From Bacteroidota bacterium (GTDB taxonomy: Bacteria > Bacteroidota > Bacteroidia > B-17B0 > Aurantibacillaceae), in assembly GCA_018267825.1 (NCBI GenBank), contig JAFDXR010000010.1, forward strand, positions 1-64,000: a DNA stretch of 64,000 nt. The letters are read 5' to 3'. Under the pieces are notes generated by a model. That model was not told the DNA's origin, made no database searches, and saw only the letters and a program-made list of their open reading frames with translations. Below are positions 52,806-60,885 of the stretch, one piece after another (within the stretch, counting starts at the first letter, position 1; each line of letters starts with the position of its first letter). Position numbers and translations under genes: made by a program.

Positions 52806-53657
52806 ATGAAAAAGAAAATAATATTTGATTATGTTTTTGACCGTAAAGGAAAAGTTACAAAAAAGGTTTCCAATAAGGGACTGATTGAATTACGTTGCTA
52901 TGGAAACGGTAAACAGCGATATTATAGCACAAGAATTTATATTTTAAATACTGAATGGAACGATGTTAAGCAGAGAGTAGTTAGACACCCGCACGCTGAA
53001 ACTTTAAATAACGAATTAGATATTTTATTTGAAAAGGTTATGAAAGCGCAACGTATGGCTTATGATAACAACAAACTTTTTGATTTAGAAAGTGTAAGTG
53101 AGTTATTAAAAAACAGTAAAATAAAAACTATGTCGTTTAGTGAATTTGCAACAAACGAATTAGAAAACAACACTAAAATTAAAGAAGTAACAAAGCGAGC
53201 GCATCGCAATACATTGAATAAACTGAAAGCGTATAACAGTAATAGAGATATATTATTTAATGATATTGATTTTGCTTTTGCTGATGGCTTTGTAAAATAC
53301 CTAGTTGGATATGTTACGCAAAACACCATAAGAAAACACCATAAAAATTTTAAACAGTACATTGAGATTGCAATAAAAAAAGGGCTATACGAAAAGAAAA
53401 ACCCTTGTAATGATTTGAAAGTAAAAGAGCATGATGTGAAAATTATTGCTCTTACATGGGAACAACTAGAGAACATAGAAAATTTAGTTTTTGAACCGTA
53501 TGATAAGCAACTAAGTTTATTCAGAGATATGTTTTTATTTCAATGCTATACTGGTTTGCGTGTTTCTGATTTAATGAGTCTTAAACCAAAACATATACAA
53601 CGTAATGGTAACGAATTAATGATATATAAAACGACTATTAAAGTCAATAGTTATTAA
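52806..53657 (+). pseudogene. truncated tyrosine recombinase (integrase)
   Basis: 283 residues where about 400 are usual. An arm-binding N-terminus, a SAM-like core-binding domain (TMSFSEFATNELENN to about 200) and the first catalytic arginine in CYTGLRVSDLMSL are present. The frame ends soon after ELMIYKTTIK; the H-x-x-R and the tyrosine nucleophile are missing, and no continuation is seen in the following 290 bases. The gene therefore cannot make an active recombinase, although it could still bind att sites. Confidence 0.85.
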
Positions 53658-53950
53658 TACTTTTCTTGTTCTGTTGATTTAAATTAACAATTTTGGCTTA
53701 TTAATAGAAAGCTTAAATACAAGCACATTGCTATATTTTATAGCGTATTTTTGCTATAATATGTTTTAATTTTACTTTAATGTGCAATTAAACTATTAAT
53801 ATAATACGTTGATTTATCACTTTTTCTCGCATTATATAAAGACAAATTAATGCTTAACTTATAAGTTATTTTATAACTAATTATATATCAATGTTTTAAA
53901 TATTTTTTGCAAATAAATAAATATTCTTAATTTTGTAACTTAACTTATAA
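53658..53950. other. AT-rich gap after the truncated recombinase
   Basis: About 290 very AT-rich bases with no gene. It probably replaces the lost end of the recombinase and contains the promoter of the toxin-antitoxin-chaperone module. Confidence 0.6.
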
Positions 53951-54451
53951 ATGAAGCGTAGAATTAGCATAGAACTTTATGAGGAATGTGATAATGTAAA
54001 TTATTACACTTTTAGATTTTTAGATGAAAATGATAATGAATTTGATAAATTTTTTGGAAAATATGATGGTGATGCGGAATTTGAACGAGATTTTAATATT
54101 ATTTTAGGTTGGCTAGATAAAATAGGTGAAGATGGTGCGGATGTAGCACATTTTAGACCAGAAGGAGGTAGTTTAAAAGCTTTGCCAGTAAACGGTGGAA
54201 AATTAAGACTATACTGTTTTAGAGTAAGTGACTGTATTGTTGTACTTGGAAACGGTGGAAATAAAAAGACACGAACATATCAAGAAGACCCTCTGCTAAA
54301 TAAATTTGTTTCTGATTTAAATGAAGTTGGTCGAAGTTTATGGAATAGATTTAAAGGTAAAGGCACTGCAAGTATTTATAATTGTAAACTATTGGGCAAT
54401 CTAGAATTTGAAATTGAAACTGAAAAACTAAAAGATGATGAAGAAGAATAG
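53951..54451 (+). CDS. HigB/RelE-like toxin of a TAC module
   Basis: 166 residues. The region KLRLYCFRVSDCIVVLGNGG with the following KKTRTYQED is typical of the Gp49/HigB branch of the RelE fold, in which such toxins cut mRNA at the ribosome. The N-terminal 80 residues are acidic and longer than usual. It overlaps the XRE antitoxin gene by 17 bases. Toxin activity is inferred from fold and gene order. Confidence 0.75.
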   Translation: MKRRISIELYEECDNVNYYTFRFLDENDNEFDKFFGKYDGDAEFERDFNIILGWLDKIGEDGADVAHFRPEGGSLKALPVNGGKLRLYCFRVSDCIVVLGNGGNKKTRTYQEDPLLNKFVSDLNEVGRSLWNRFKGKGTASIYNCKLLGNLEFEIETEKLKDDEEE

Positions 54452-54887
54452 CATAAAAGAAAGAGCAAAAAAAGTTCCTGCCGAAATAAAAAGCATGATT
54501 GCTAGGTCGATGGGAACAGCTAAAGCAATTAATCGAATCCTTGAGAAACAAGGTAAAACACAGCGTGATTTAGCTAAAATGCTTAACAAAAAAGAGGCAG
54601 AAATTAGCAAGTGGATGAGAGGAACTCACAACTTTACTTTTTTAACAATTTGTAAAATTGAAGAAGTTTTGGGAGAACGTTTAATATTATTGCCAGAAGA
54701 AGCGATACAAAAAATCTATATTGTGCAACCAGTAAAAGCTAATTCTGAACAAGCAATATGCTTTAAAAGTTCTAAAGAATATGGATATACATCTATTTCC
54801 AAAGACGTTTCGTTTTTTTCAAAACAAAATGTACCAACCTATAATAAAGTAGGCAGTCCTTTTACATATGCTGACTGTTTAAATTAA
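54435..54887 (+). CDS. HigA-like XRE antitoxin with C-terminal extension
   Basis: 150 residues. Helix-turn-helix of the XRE type near 35-75 (TQRDLAKMLNKKEAEISKWM). The last 50 residues after the DNA-binding domain are unusually aromatic and hydrophobic (YTSISKDVSFFSKQNVPTYN), as expected of a chaperone-addiction tail that makes the antitoxin depend on a SecB-like chaperone. It lies 11 bases before the SecB-like gene. Confidence 0.8.
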   Translation: MMKKNSIKERAKKVPAEIKSMIARSMGTAKAINRILEKQGKTQRDLAKMLNKKEAEISKWMRGTHNFTFLTICKIEEVLGERLILLPEEAIQKIYIVQPVKANSEQAICFKSSKEYGYTSISKDVSFFSKQNVPTYNKVGSPFTYADCLN

Positions 54888-54898
54888 AAAATAAATAA

Positions 54899-55366
54899 AT
54901 GGAAAAGCCATTAAAAGAAATTAAGATGTTAATGAAAATATCTAAGATGAGCTTAGATAAATTTGAATTAGTAGCTAGTCTCCCAGTAGATATAGCTAAA
55001 GCTTTGGATTTAACCAAAGTTCAGTTTGAATTTAATATTGGGATAGGTGTAGATATTATTAAAAAAAATATATCAATAGTATTAACTACTCACGTCTTTG
55101 GTGAGGAAGAAAAAATTAATAAACTCGGTGAAATCGTTTCAACAGGCATTTTTGACCTCGAAAATATCGAAGAAATAATAGCCCAAAATGAGGAAAAGAT
55201 ACCAAATGTGCTTTTAGCTTCTTTAGTAGGAATAGTAATAGCAACGACAAGGGGATTTTTTATTTTGAAAACTGAAGGAACTTTTCTTCAAGGGTTAATT
55301 CTGCCTGCCGTAGATCCAATGATGTTTTTTAAAAAACCGATAGAGCAAAAAGGAATTCCAAAATAA
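54899..55366 (+). CDS. SecB-like chaperone of a TAC module
   Basis: 155 residues. The SecB fold is indicated by a strand-rich first part ending in GIFDLENIEEII, then PNVLLASLVGIVIATTRG and TFLQGLILPAVDPMMFF, which parallels the P-N-I-L, G-T-F-P-Q and L-x-P-V-N motifs of SecB. The gene order toxin - antitoxin - SecB-like matches known toxin-antitoxin-chaperone systems in which the chaperone folds and protects the antitoxin. Chromosomal secB is normally absent or rare in this phylum, which favours a dedicated role here. Confidence 0.78.
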   Translation: MEKPLKEIKMLMKISKMSLDKFELVASLPVDIAKALDLTKVQFEFNIGIGVDIIKKNISIVLTTHVFGEEEKINKLGEIVSTGIFDLENIEEIIAQNEEKIPNVLLASLVGIVIATTRGFFILKTEGTFLQGLILPAVDPMMFFKKPIEQKGIPK

Positions 55367-55379
55367 TATTCAGTTTTTG

Positions 55380-55398
55380 CTACTTATTTGCTACTTTT
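55380..55398. repeat. right arm-site-like repeat of element 2
   Basis: CTACTTATTTGCTACTTTT, one mismatch from 52743-52761, 60 bases inside the outer core repeat. Confidence 0.65.
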
Positions 55399-55457
55399 AC
55401 AAAAACGTTATTTCTCAAACCTTAATTATAGTGGAATTTAGCAGTACAATCGTTGTA

Positions 55458-55470
55458 CTGGAGGTACCAC
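55458..55470. other. right attachment-site core of the whole foreign block
   Basis: CTGGAGGTACCAC, identical to 17630-17642 inside the tRNA-Phe gene. It marks the chromosomal right junction. Confidence 0.75.
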
Positions 55471-55478
55471 ATCAAGCA

Positions 55479-55506
55479 AAACCCCCAAACGAAAGTTTGG
55501 GGGTTT
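55479..55506 (+). terminator. original tRNA-Phe terminator hairpin
   Basis: AAACCCCCAAAC and GTTTGGGGGTTT form a perfect twelve-base-pair stem with a GAAA loop. Before any insertion this would have followed tRNA-Phe directly. The bases from here to 55753 contain only the palindrome at 55540 and no clear gene. Confidence 0.8.
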
Positions 55507-55539
55507 GTATTTCTCAGCAGAAATAGTCAAAGAAAAGAG

Positions 55540-55557
55540 GCAACCGGATCCGGTTGC
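55540..55557. promoter_or_regulatory. 18-bp perfect palindrome
   Basis: GCAACCGGATCCGGTTGC, with no T tract after it, so a protein-binding site is more likely than a terminator. It lies upstream of the small ORF and LuxR-type gene. Confidence 0.4.
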
Positions 55558-55753
55558 TATTGAAATCTAAAGAGAGTTTAGTTTTTTTGGCAGGAATCTT
55601 GCCTTTTATACTCGTCCCATAACGGCTTTTGCCGGTCGGATAGCGGAACCGGTTTTCAGGCTGTTGTTGTTTCATACGGTCAAACGCCTGGAAATTAAGG
55701 TTTTTTATAAGTTTCCGGTAGGGCTTTACTGAACAAAAAGAAATTTAATCTGT

Positions 55754-55870
55754 ATGGAATATAATGAAGCCTGGATTTTTTCAGAATCATTTTTGGAAAT
55801 GATTTGTGAAAATGGGACAGAACAGGCATCCGCAACAATACAGACAACACAAAAACAAAGAACATCATGA
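55754..55870 (+). CDS. 38-residue ORF coupled to the LuxR-type gene
   Basis: MEYNEAWIFSESFLEMICEN and on to KQRTS, with the stop overlapping the next start (ATGA). Tight coupling suggests real translation, possibly as a leader peptide controlling the regulator. No homology can be judged at this length. Confidence 0.45.
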   Translation: MEYNEAWIFSESFLEMICENGTEQASATIQTTQKQRTS

Positions 55871-56349
55871 GGCAAACAAAAAAACAGAAGATCACTCCCA
55901 GGAAAATTAAAATAGCAACAACACCCAAAGGCCTTGCTGCACAGAATCTGGAGCAGGCACAAACCGTAAATGAGCTGAAACGCTGGCAGATCATATACCT
56001 TCATTTTTATAAAGGATATAGCCTGAAATCGCTTTCAGAAATCACCAATCATACATTGCCCGTAGTTACACGGATTGCAAAAGGCTATAAAACCCCACCT
56101 AAACTAACCGCGCGTCAGAAAGGAAAACTCGAAAAGCTTAAACTCAAACAGGACAAACAGCTGAGCGAGCGTGATAAGCGCCTGATCCAAATGATTTCGA
56201 ACGGAATGAAAAGCCGTGAAATAGCCTATGAATTCGGATTATCGCAGCGAACCGTTGAAGGACTCAGGCAAACACTCTACCGCAAAATAGGTGTGAATAA
56301 GGTGGCTGAAGTACTGATGTATGCTGTCAAGCATAAACTGATCCGGTAG
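55867..56349 (+). CDS. LuxR-type helix-turn-helix regulator
   Basis: 160 residues. A first helix-turn-helix-like part (YKGYSLKSLSEITNHTLPVVTRI) is followed by a basic linker and a GerE/LuxR DNA-binding domain: LSERDKRLIQMISNGMKSRE, then EFGLSQRTVEGLRQTLYRKI. No receiver domain is present. It is probably a DNA-binding regulator of chromosomal origin, lying just outside the foreign block. Confidence 0.8.
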   Translation: MRQTKKQKITPRKIKIATTPKGLAAQNLEQAQTVNELKRWQIIYLHFYKGYSLKSLSEITNHTLPVVTRIAKGYKTPPKLTARQKGKLEKLKLKQDKQLSERDKRLIQMISNGMKSREIAYEFGLSQRTVEGLRQTLYRKIGVNKVAEVLMYAVKHKLIR

Positions 56350-56398
56350 AACTATTGAACGGAAAAGCTTCAGATGATGCAACCCAGCATAAAACAGG

Positions 56399-57502
56399 CT
56401 ACTCTTTAATAAACTTTCGGGTTATAATGCCATTGCCAAACTGCATGCGGATGAAGTAAACGCCCTGGGCCAGGTCGAGAAAATCGATTTTATAGCCCCG
56501 TGTAGTTTCTGTAATATTATAGTCATCCACCGGCTGGCTAAGGTAATTCATAACATCAAGCGAAATAAGATCGGCTTTGTTGTCGGTGGCCAGGTGGAGT
56601 GTATTGCCTGCAAGGGGATTCGGGTAAAGGTATGTGCCGTAAACCGGTGTACTGTCGGGAACAAACACGGCGCCCTCTGAAAAAGCATTGAGGCAGGTTG
56701 TTTTCACAAGCAGAAAAACAGTATAGGAAGTGTCTTTTCGGGTGTAGGTGTGGTACACTTTTCGGCCACCGCCGATTACATAGAGATCGGCGACAGCTCC
56801 ATCTCCAAATGACCAGTGGTACTCGGTGAACGGTCCTGACACAGAATCACAGGCCAGGAACATCACAGAATCCTTGCCGGCTTTTGAAACAAAGTGGCCG
56901 TTGAGGTCATTCGTGCTAACTACATTTACAGAGTCGGTTATCGTATCAGACATACTGCCTTTTGAAGCAATAAGTGTAACTACGTATACCCCCACGCTGT
57001 CGTAAAAATGCACAGGCGATTCCTCTGTCGATGTATGCCCGTCCCCAAAATTCCACTGGCAGGAATCGTAGCATACAGACATGTTCATAAACTGGCTGCC
57101 GCAGATCTGGTAATCGAAGTTGGCTGTTGTTGTAGAATCAATTTCAATAATACGCGTAATAGTTACAATGTGCCCGTTGTTTGCTGTTAAAGAGATTTTA
57201 TAGGTCCCGGGATGTGTAAAAACAAACTCGATATTGGTATTGGTCGATGTATAGATCTGTGAAAACACCACGTTGTTTTTTCCTCCGGCTGAATCAATCG
57301 TCCATATATAGGAGGAGCCCATCAGGGTTGTATTGGTGAAAAAAGTAGTATCACCTATACAAAAATGCGAAATGGTAAAGTTGGGAATAGGGGCTGGGTG
57401 ATACAGGTTGCTTTTTTCTTCAGAATTTGAAGCGTTTATGATGTTGCCTGAAACCCCCGCCAAGCCAAGAAAAAAAAGAAATATCAGGAGAAGGTGTTTC
57501 AT
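56399..57502 (-). CDS. secreted PKD-domain protein with T9SS sorting tail
   Basis: About 367 residues from ATG 57502, where a signal peptide (LLLIFLFFLGLAGVSG) starts. Two PKD-like Ig folds are visible by WNFGDGHTSTEESPVHFY and YHWSFGDGAVADLYV; the final 75 residues (YLYPNPLAGNTLHL onwards to FIKE) form a type A T9SS sorting domain. A cell-surface adhesion or binding role is likely. It is a paralogue of the protein at 59013-60155, sharing the HPAPIPNF N-terminal signature. Confidence 0.85.
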   Translation of the reverse strand: MKHLLLIFLFFLGLAGVSGNIINASNSEEKSNLYHPAPIPNFTISHFCIGDTTFFTNTTLMGSSYIWTIDSAGGKNNVVFSQIYTSTNTNIEFVFTHPGTYKISLTANNGHIVTITRIIEIDSTTTANFDYQICGSQFMNMSVCYDSCQWNFGDGHTSTEESPVHFYDSVGVYVVTLIASKGSMSDTITDSVNVVSTNDLNGHFVSKAGKDSVMFLACDSVSGPFTEYHWSFGDGAVADLYVIGGGRKVYHTYTRKDTSYTVFLLVKTTCLNAFSEGAVFVPDSTPVYGTYLYPNPLAGNTLHLATDNKADLISLDVMNYLSQPVDDYNITETTRGYKIDFLDLAQGVYFIRMQFGNGIITRKFIKE

Positions 57503-57665
57503 GCATTTGCATTTAGAATAAATGTCATGTAAACGTATTGAAAAAAACATCGAAAGGCAATTTTTTAACACTTATGCTCTTGACAAGTGCAAATTACTCG
57601 CCTACCTTAGTATGAACGTAAAAGTACGTTTGAATTTAATTCCACTACCCCCGAAAATTCCAACC

Positions 57666-58010
57666 ATGAAAACAAGAATTGCCCTTTACATTATATTAGG
57701 ATTATCTGCTATGGTGTATGCCTGCAAGAAGAAAAGCAGCACTCCATCCGGTACCAAAGCATTTACATTTCATGGTATTAAGGTGGATCACGATACAATT
57801 GCCAAGGGCAATGTTACCAATGTTCATGCAGATGTGGCCGGGAGTGTTACCTATGCGTGGTCTGCATCGGCCGGTGATATATTCAACAGCGGCAGCACCG
57901 TTCTTTTTGGTGCGAGTACCTGCTGCACCGGTAGCCATACAGTTACCTGCAAAGTAACCGACAGCAATAATAATTCCGAGAGTAAGAGTGTAGTCATTCA
58001 GGTTAATTAA
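57666..58010 (+). CDS. small lipoprotein with PKD-like fold
   Basis: 114 residues from ATG 57666; lipobox in LSAMVYAC. The mature sequence (VTYAWSASAGDIFNSGS, HTVTCKVTDSNNNSES) is a single Ig/PKD-like domain. An upstream frame start at 57522 has no signal sequence and is disfavoured. First gene of a plus-strand group with the outer-membrane protein and the T9SS protein. Confidence 0.78.
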   Translation: MKTRIALYIILGLSAMVYACKKKSSTPSGTKAFTFHGIKVDHDTIAKGNVTNVHADVAGSVTYAWSASAGDIFNSGSTVLFGASTCCTGSHTVTCKVTDSNNNSESKSVVIQVN

Positions 58011-58022
58011 TATTCTGCTCCG

Positions 58023-58979
58023 GTGAAAAAAACGCTACTCATCTTTGTTTCCCTGCTTCTGGAGTACACTGCAGGCTTTGCGCAGTGTTGCGGTGGATGT
58101 AATCCTATCGGAGGCAATACCAACCAGGGAACTCTTCCGAAATATATGTTGCAGATCAATACGTATGAAAAGCATGGATACTCTGCAGGTTATATGCAGA
58201 ATGATCATGCCTCCGATTTTCAGTTTGTAAAAAATGCCACAAGTAACTTTGTTGGTTTGTCGCTTGGATATGGATTGACCCGTCGGCTCACGGTCGAGGC
58301 AGAGGGAGGCTACTACATTAACCGCACGCAAAATTTTGATCTGCCCTATGCCCGGTATACATTGAATGGATACGGAGGTTCGTCTGTAACACTCGGTGGC
58401 AAATACAATATCTTTAAAGATACCGCCCGCGATATTGAGTTTACAATGGGAATCGGTGTCAAAATGCCCTGGTCGAAACAACCCCAGGTTGTAAACGGGG
58501 TTGAACTTACAGAGGATGTTCAACCAAGCAATGGAGCATATGGCCTGGTACTCCGGTCGTTTTTATTTAAAGCGTTTGACCGGACAGACATTCGTATTTT
58601 TTTAATGAATACAGTGAATATCAATGGCAACAGCATTCGTAATTATAAAGAAGGAAACACCTACCTGACCTCGTTTTTTGTGAGTAAAACATTTTACAGG
58701 AACTGGACGGCCATTGCACAGTTGCGCAATGAGATCAGGGATTATGCTTACCGCGACAATGTAAAGGTCACATCGTCCGGTGGCTATAGATTTGTATTCG
58801 TACCACAGATTAATTATAATATCCGGAAAAAGTACAATATCTCGGTATTGTATGAATTGCCGATTTACCAGGATTACTATGGTATACAGCTTCGCGATAT
58901 GTACGCGTTTTCCGTGAACCTCAATATCAGGCTTGGATTGAATAAAAAAGCAAATGAAGCCTGCGAACGTCCGAAATAA
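58023..58979 (+). CDS. outer-membrane beta-barrel protein
   Basis: 318 residues from a GTG start, with a signal peptide ending near AGFAQ and a cysteine-rich CCGGCNPIGG motif right after it. Alternating strands ending in aromatic residues (GLSLGYGLTRRLTVEAEGGYY) identify a barrel, like a family of transporter-type proteins in Bacteroidota. The CCGGC motif may bind a metal. It is 12 bases after the lipoprotein gene and 33 bases before the next, so co-expression is likely. Confidence 0.78.
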   Translation: MKKTLLIFVSLLLEYTAGFAQCCGGCNPIGGNTNQGTLPKYMLQINTYEKHGYSAGYMQNDHASDFQFVKNATSNFVGLSLGYGLTRRLTVEAEGGYYINRTQNFDLPYARYTLNGYGGSSVTLGGKYNIFKDTARDIEFTMGIGVKMPWSKQPQVVNGVELTEDVQPSNGAYGLVLRSFLFKAFDRTDIRIFLMNTVNINGNSIRNYKEGNTYLTSFFVSKTFYRNWTAIAQLRNEIRDYAYRDNVKVTSSGGYRFVFVPQINYNIRKKYNISVLYELPIYQDYYGIQLRDMYAFSVNLNIRLGLNKKANEACERPK

Positions 58980-59012
58980 AAGGAATCAAAACTAACCTGA
59001 ACCATCAGCAGG

Positions 59013-60155
59013 ATGAAAAAGGTCTATATAATTATAACTCTCCTGATCCTGTTATATGGTCGCAGTACGCTGGCGAATACGAATCATGTGGCATTTCATC
59101 CGGCACCAATTCCCAATTTTGTAATCAACCATTTTTGTTACGGCGACTCCTCGTATTTTATCAATACCACCCAAATGGGAGTAACTTATATCTGGAATGT
59201 GTATGAGTTGGATGCAACAGGCTTTCCTTATGATACGTTGTATACATCCACCAATTTCAACATCTCTTATATGTTTGCCGACACCGGAATGTATCGCGTG
59301 GAACTGATCGCCAATAACGGCCACATTGTATCGACCAGTAAACTCCTGCATGTGAGCAATACGGTCACGGCAAACTTCGATTATCAACCCTGCGGCGGGC
59401 AATTCTCAAACAGTTCGGTTTGCTTCGATCAGTCTTACTGGGATTTTGGCGATGGAACCACATCCACAGAAGAATCGCCCATACACTTTTACAGTGCCAT
59501 AGGAATGTATACCGTTACGCTGATCGCCACAAAGGGAAATATGTCGGATACCATAGCGGTGCCATTGAATGTACAGATGGCCAATACACTGAACCCCACG
59601 TTTACACTCCAGATATTGAAAGACACGACTTTATATTATCAGAACGATACGCTGGCCTGGGTACCCACAGATTCTATTCTGGTACATTTTCAGGTTCCGG
59701 ATACTTCGTCAGGCCCTATGACTGAGTACCACTGGTCTTTTGGAGATGAAGGTGTTGCCGATCTTTATGGTTATAATGGCGGACGTGATGTATACCATCG
59801 TTATGCCAACGTCGATACGGTATATACGGTGTTTCTGCTTGTCAAAACCATTTGTACGAATGCATTCAGTGCGCAAAGTTTCAGCTTTTATGATCATCCG
59901 GTTTATACCAATGGCACAGAACGCATTTACCCAAACCCCGTGGCCGGTGACTATTTTCACTTTTACTCCAAGAGGGCTTTCGAACTTACAGATATCAGGG
60001 CCGTCAACGACCTGGGACAAACGGTTCATGTAAATATTCTAAATCGTTACGACGATGGACTTGATATAGGCGTATCTGATTTGGCCTCCGGGGTTTATGT
60101 CGTTCAACTTTATTTTGGTAATGATCCTCTTACCCTGAGATTTATAAAGGAATAA
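59013..60155 (+). CDS. secreted PKD-domain protein with T9SS sorting tail (paralogue)
   Basis: 380 residues. A signal peptide (IIITLLILLYGRSTLA), then HPAPIPNFVINHFCYGDSSY and two PKD units (YWDFGDGTTSTEESPIHFY; YHWSFGDEGVADLYGYNG) and a T9SS type A tail (RIYPNPVAGDYFHF to FIKE). Very similar in order and motif to the protein at 56399-57502, so the pair arose by duplication. Confidence 0.85.
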   Translation: MKKVYIIITLLILLYGRSTLANTNHVAFHPAPIPNFVINHFCYGDSSYFINTTQMGVTYIWNVYELDATGFPYDTLYTSTNFNISYMFADTGMYRVELIANNGHIVSTSKLLHVSNTVTANFDYQPCGGQFSNSSVCFDQSYWDFGDGTTSTEESPIHFYSAIGMYTVTLIATKGNMSDTIAVPLNVQMANTLNPTFTLQILKDTTLYYQNDTLAWVPTDSILVHFQVPDTSSGPMTEYHWSFGDEGVADLYGYNGGRDVYHRYANVDTVYTVFLLVKTICTNAFSAQSFSFYDHPVYTNGTERIYPNPVAGDYFHFYSKRAFELTDIRAVNDLGQTVHVNILNRYDDGLDIGVSDLASGVYVVQLYFGNDPLTLRFIKE

Positions 60156-60211
60156 GTATAGTAAACAATCACCTACCTTTTTTACGCGATAGCATAGCAA
60201 CAAAACAAGAC

Positions 60212-60229
60212 GTATCTTCGTTAAGATAC
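60212..60229. promoter_or_regulatory. inverted repeat directly before the CDF gene
   Basis: GTATCTT and AAGATAC arms with a CGTT spacer end one base before the start codon. TATCTTCG at its left may be the -7 box, so a metal-responsive repressor could block transcription here. Confidence 0.5.
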
Positions 60230-60230
60230 T

Positions 60231-60884
60231 ATGCCGCACGACCACAGCCATCACCATCATACACATGCTGCGCAACGCTACACAAAAGCATTTGCGTGGG
60301 GGCTGCTGCTTAATACGGCATTTGTTGTTGTGGAGTTTGTGGTGGGGCTTCAGACCAATTCTCTGGGACTCGTTTCAGATGCCGGGCATAACCTGGGCGA
60401 CGTGGCGGGTTTGCTGTTGGCTTGGCTTTCGGTGTACCTGTCTTCGCGCCATCGTGGAACAGCAGAAACCATACACTATCAGAAACTATCGGCGTGGCTC
60501 ACATTTTTAAACAACCTGGTTTTGTTTGTTGCTGTTGGCATTATTGCCTGGGAAGCCGTGCAGAGGTTTAATCATCCTGAGCCTGTAGGTGGTATACGTG
60601 TAGCAATAGTAGCAGCTGTTGGTATTCTGGTGAATGCCATTACAGCTTACCTATTTTACAGGGATCGTAAAGATAACATCAATATACGTTCGGCTTATGT
60701 ACACATGCTTGCTGATGCCATGGTGTCGGCAGGCGTGGTTGTAGCCGGTATACTTATTTATACAACCGGCTGGCAATGGCTCGATCCTGCTATCAGTCTG
60801 CTTATTGTAATTGTGATTGTATACAGCTCTTATGCTGTATTTATGGAGAGCTGGCGCATGGTTCAGGGGAAACCCCGGAGCTAG
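60231..60884 (+). CDS. short CDF metal exporter without C-terminal domain
   Basis: 217 residues. A histidine-rich N-terminus (MPHDHSHHHHTHAAQRY) and six membrane segments with the metal-site pairs SDAGHNLGD (helix 2) and HMLADA (helix 5) of Zn/Co/Cd-type cation diffusion facilitators. The usual 80-residue cytoplasmic C-terminal domain is missing; the frame ends at a normal stop soon after helix 6. Proton-coupled Zn2+ export is likely. It converges on the LytTR gene with one base between stops. Confidence 0.87.
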   Translation: MPHDHSHHHHTHAAQRYTKAFAWGLLLNTAFVVVEFVVGLQTNSLGLVSDAGHNLGDVAGLLLAWLSVYLSSRHRGTAETIHYQKLSAWLTFLNNLVLFVAVGIIAWEAVQRFNHPEPVGGIRVAIVAAVGILVNAITAYLFYRDRKDNINIRSAYVHMLADAMVSAGVVVAGILIYTTGWQWLDPAISLLIVIVIVYSSYAVFMESWRMVQGKPRS

Positions 60885-60885
60885 G

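Larger units (their letters stand above)
52605..55470. mobile_element. element 2: small integrated element with TAC module
   Basis: About 2.9 kb between the inner core repeat and the outer core CTGGAGGTACCAC (55458-55470). It contains a truncated tyrosine recombinase, an AT-rich gap, a toxin-antitoxin-chaperone module and near-identical 19-bp repeats close to both ends that resemble integrase arm sites. It seems to have inserted in tRNA-Phe before element 1. With the recombinase broken it is either fixed or moved by a partner in trans. Confidence 0.65.

Noticed and set aside
52634-52828. 64-residue ORF before the truncated recombinase
   Set aside because: It overlaps the arm-site-like repeats and the recombinase start and has no recognisable protein character.
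55458-55506. Second tRNA-Phe copy at the right junction
   Set aside because: Only 13 bases of the tRNA 3' end are repeated; no anticodon arm or D-arm is present.
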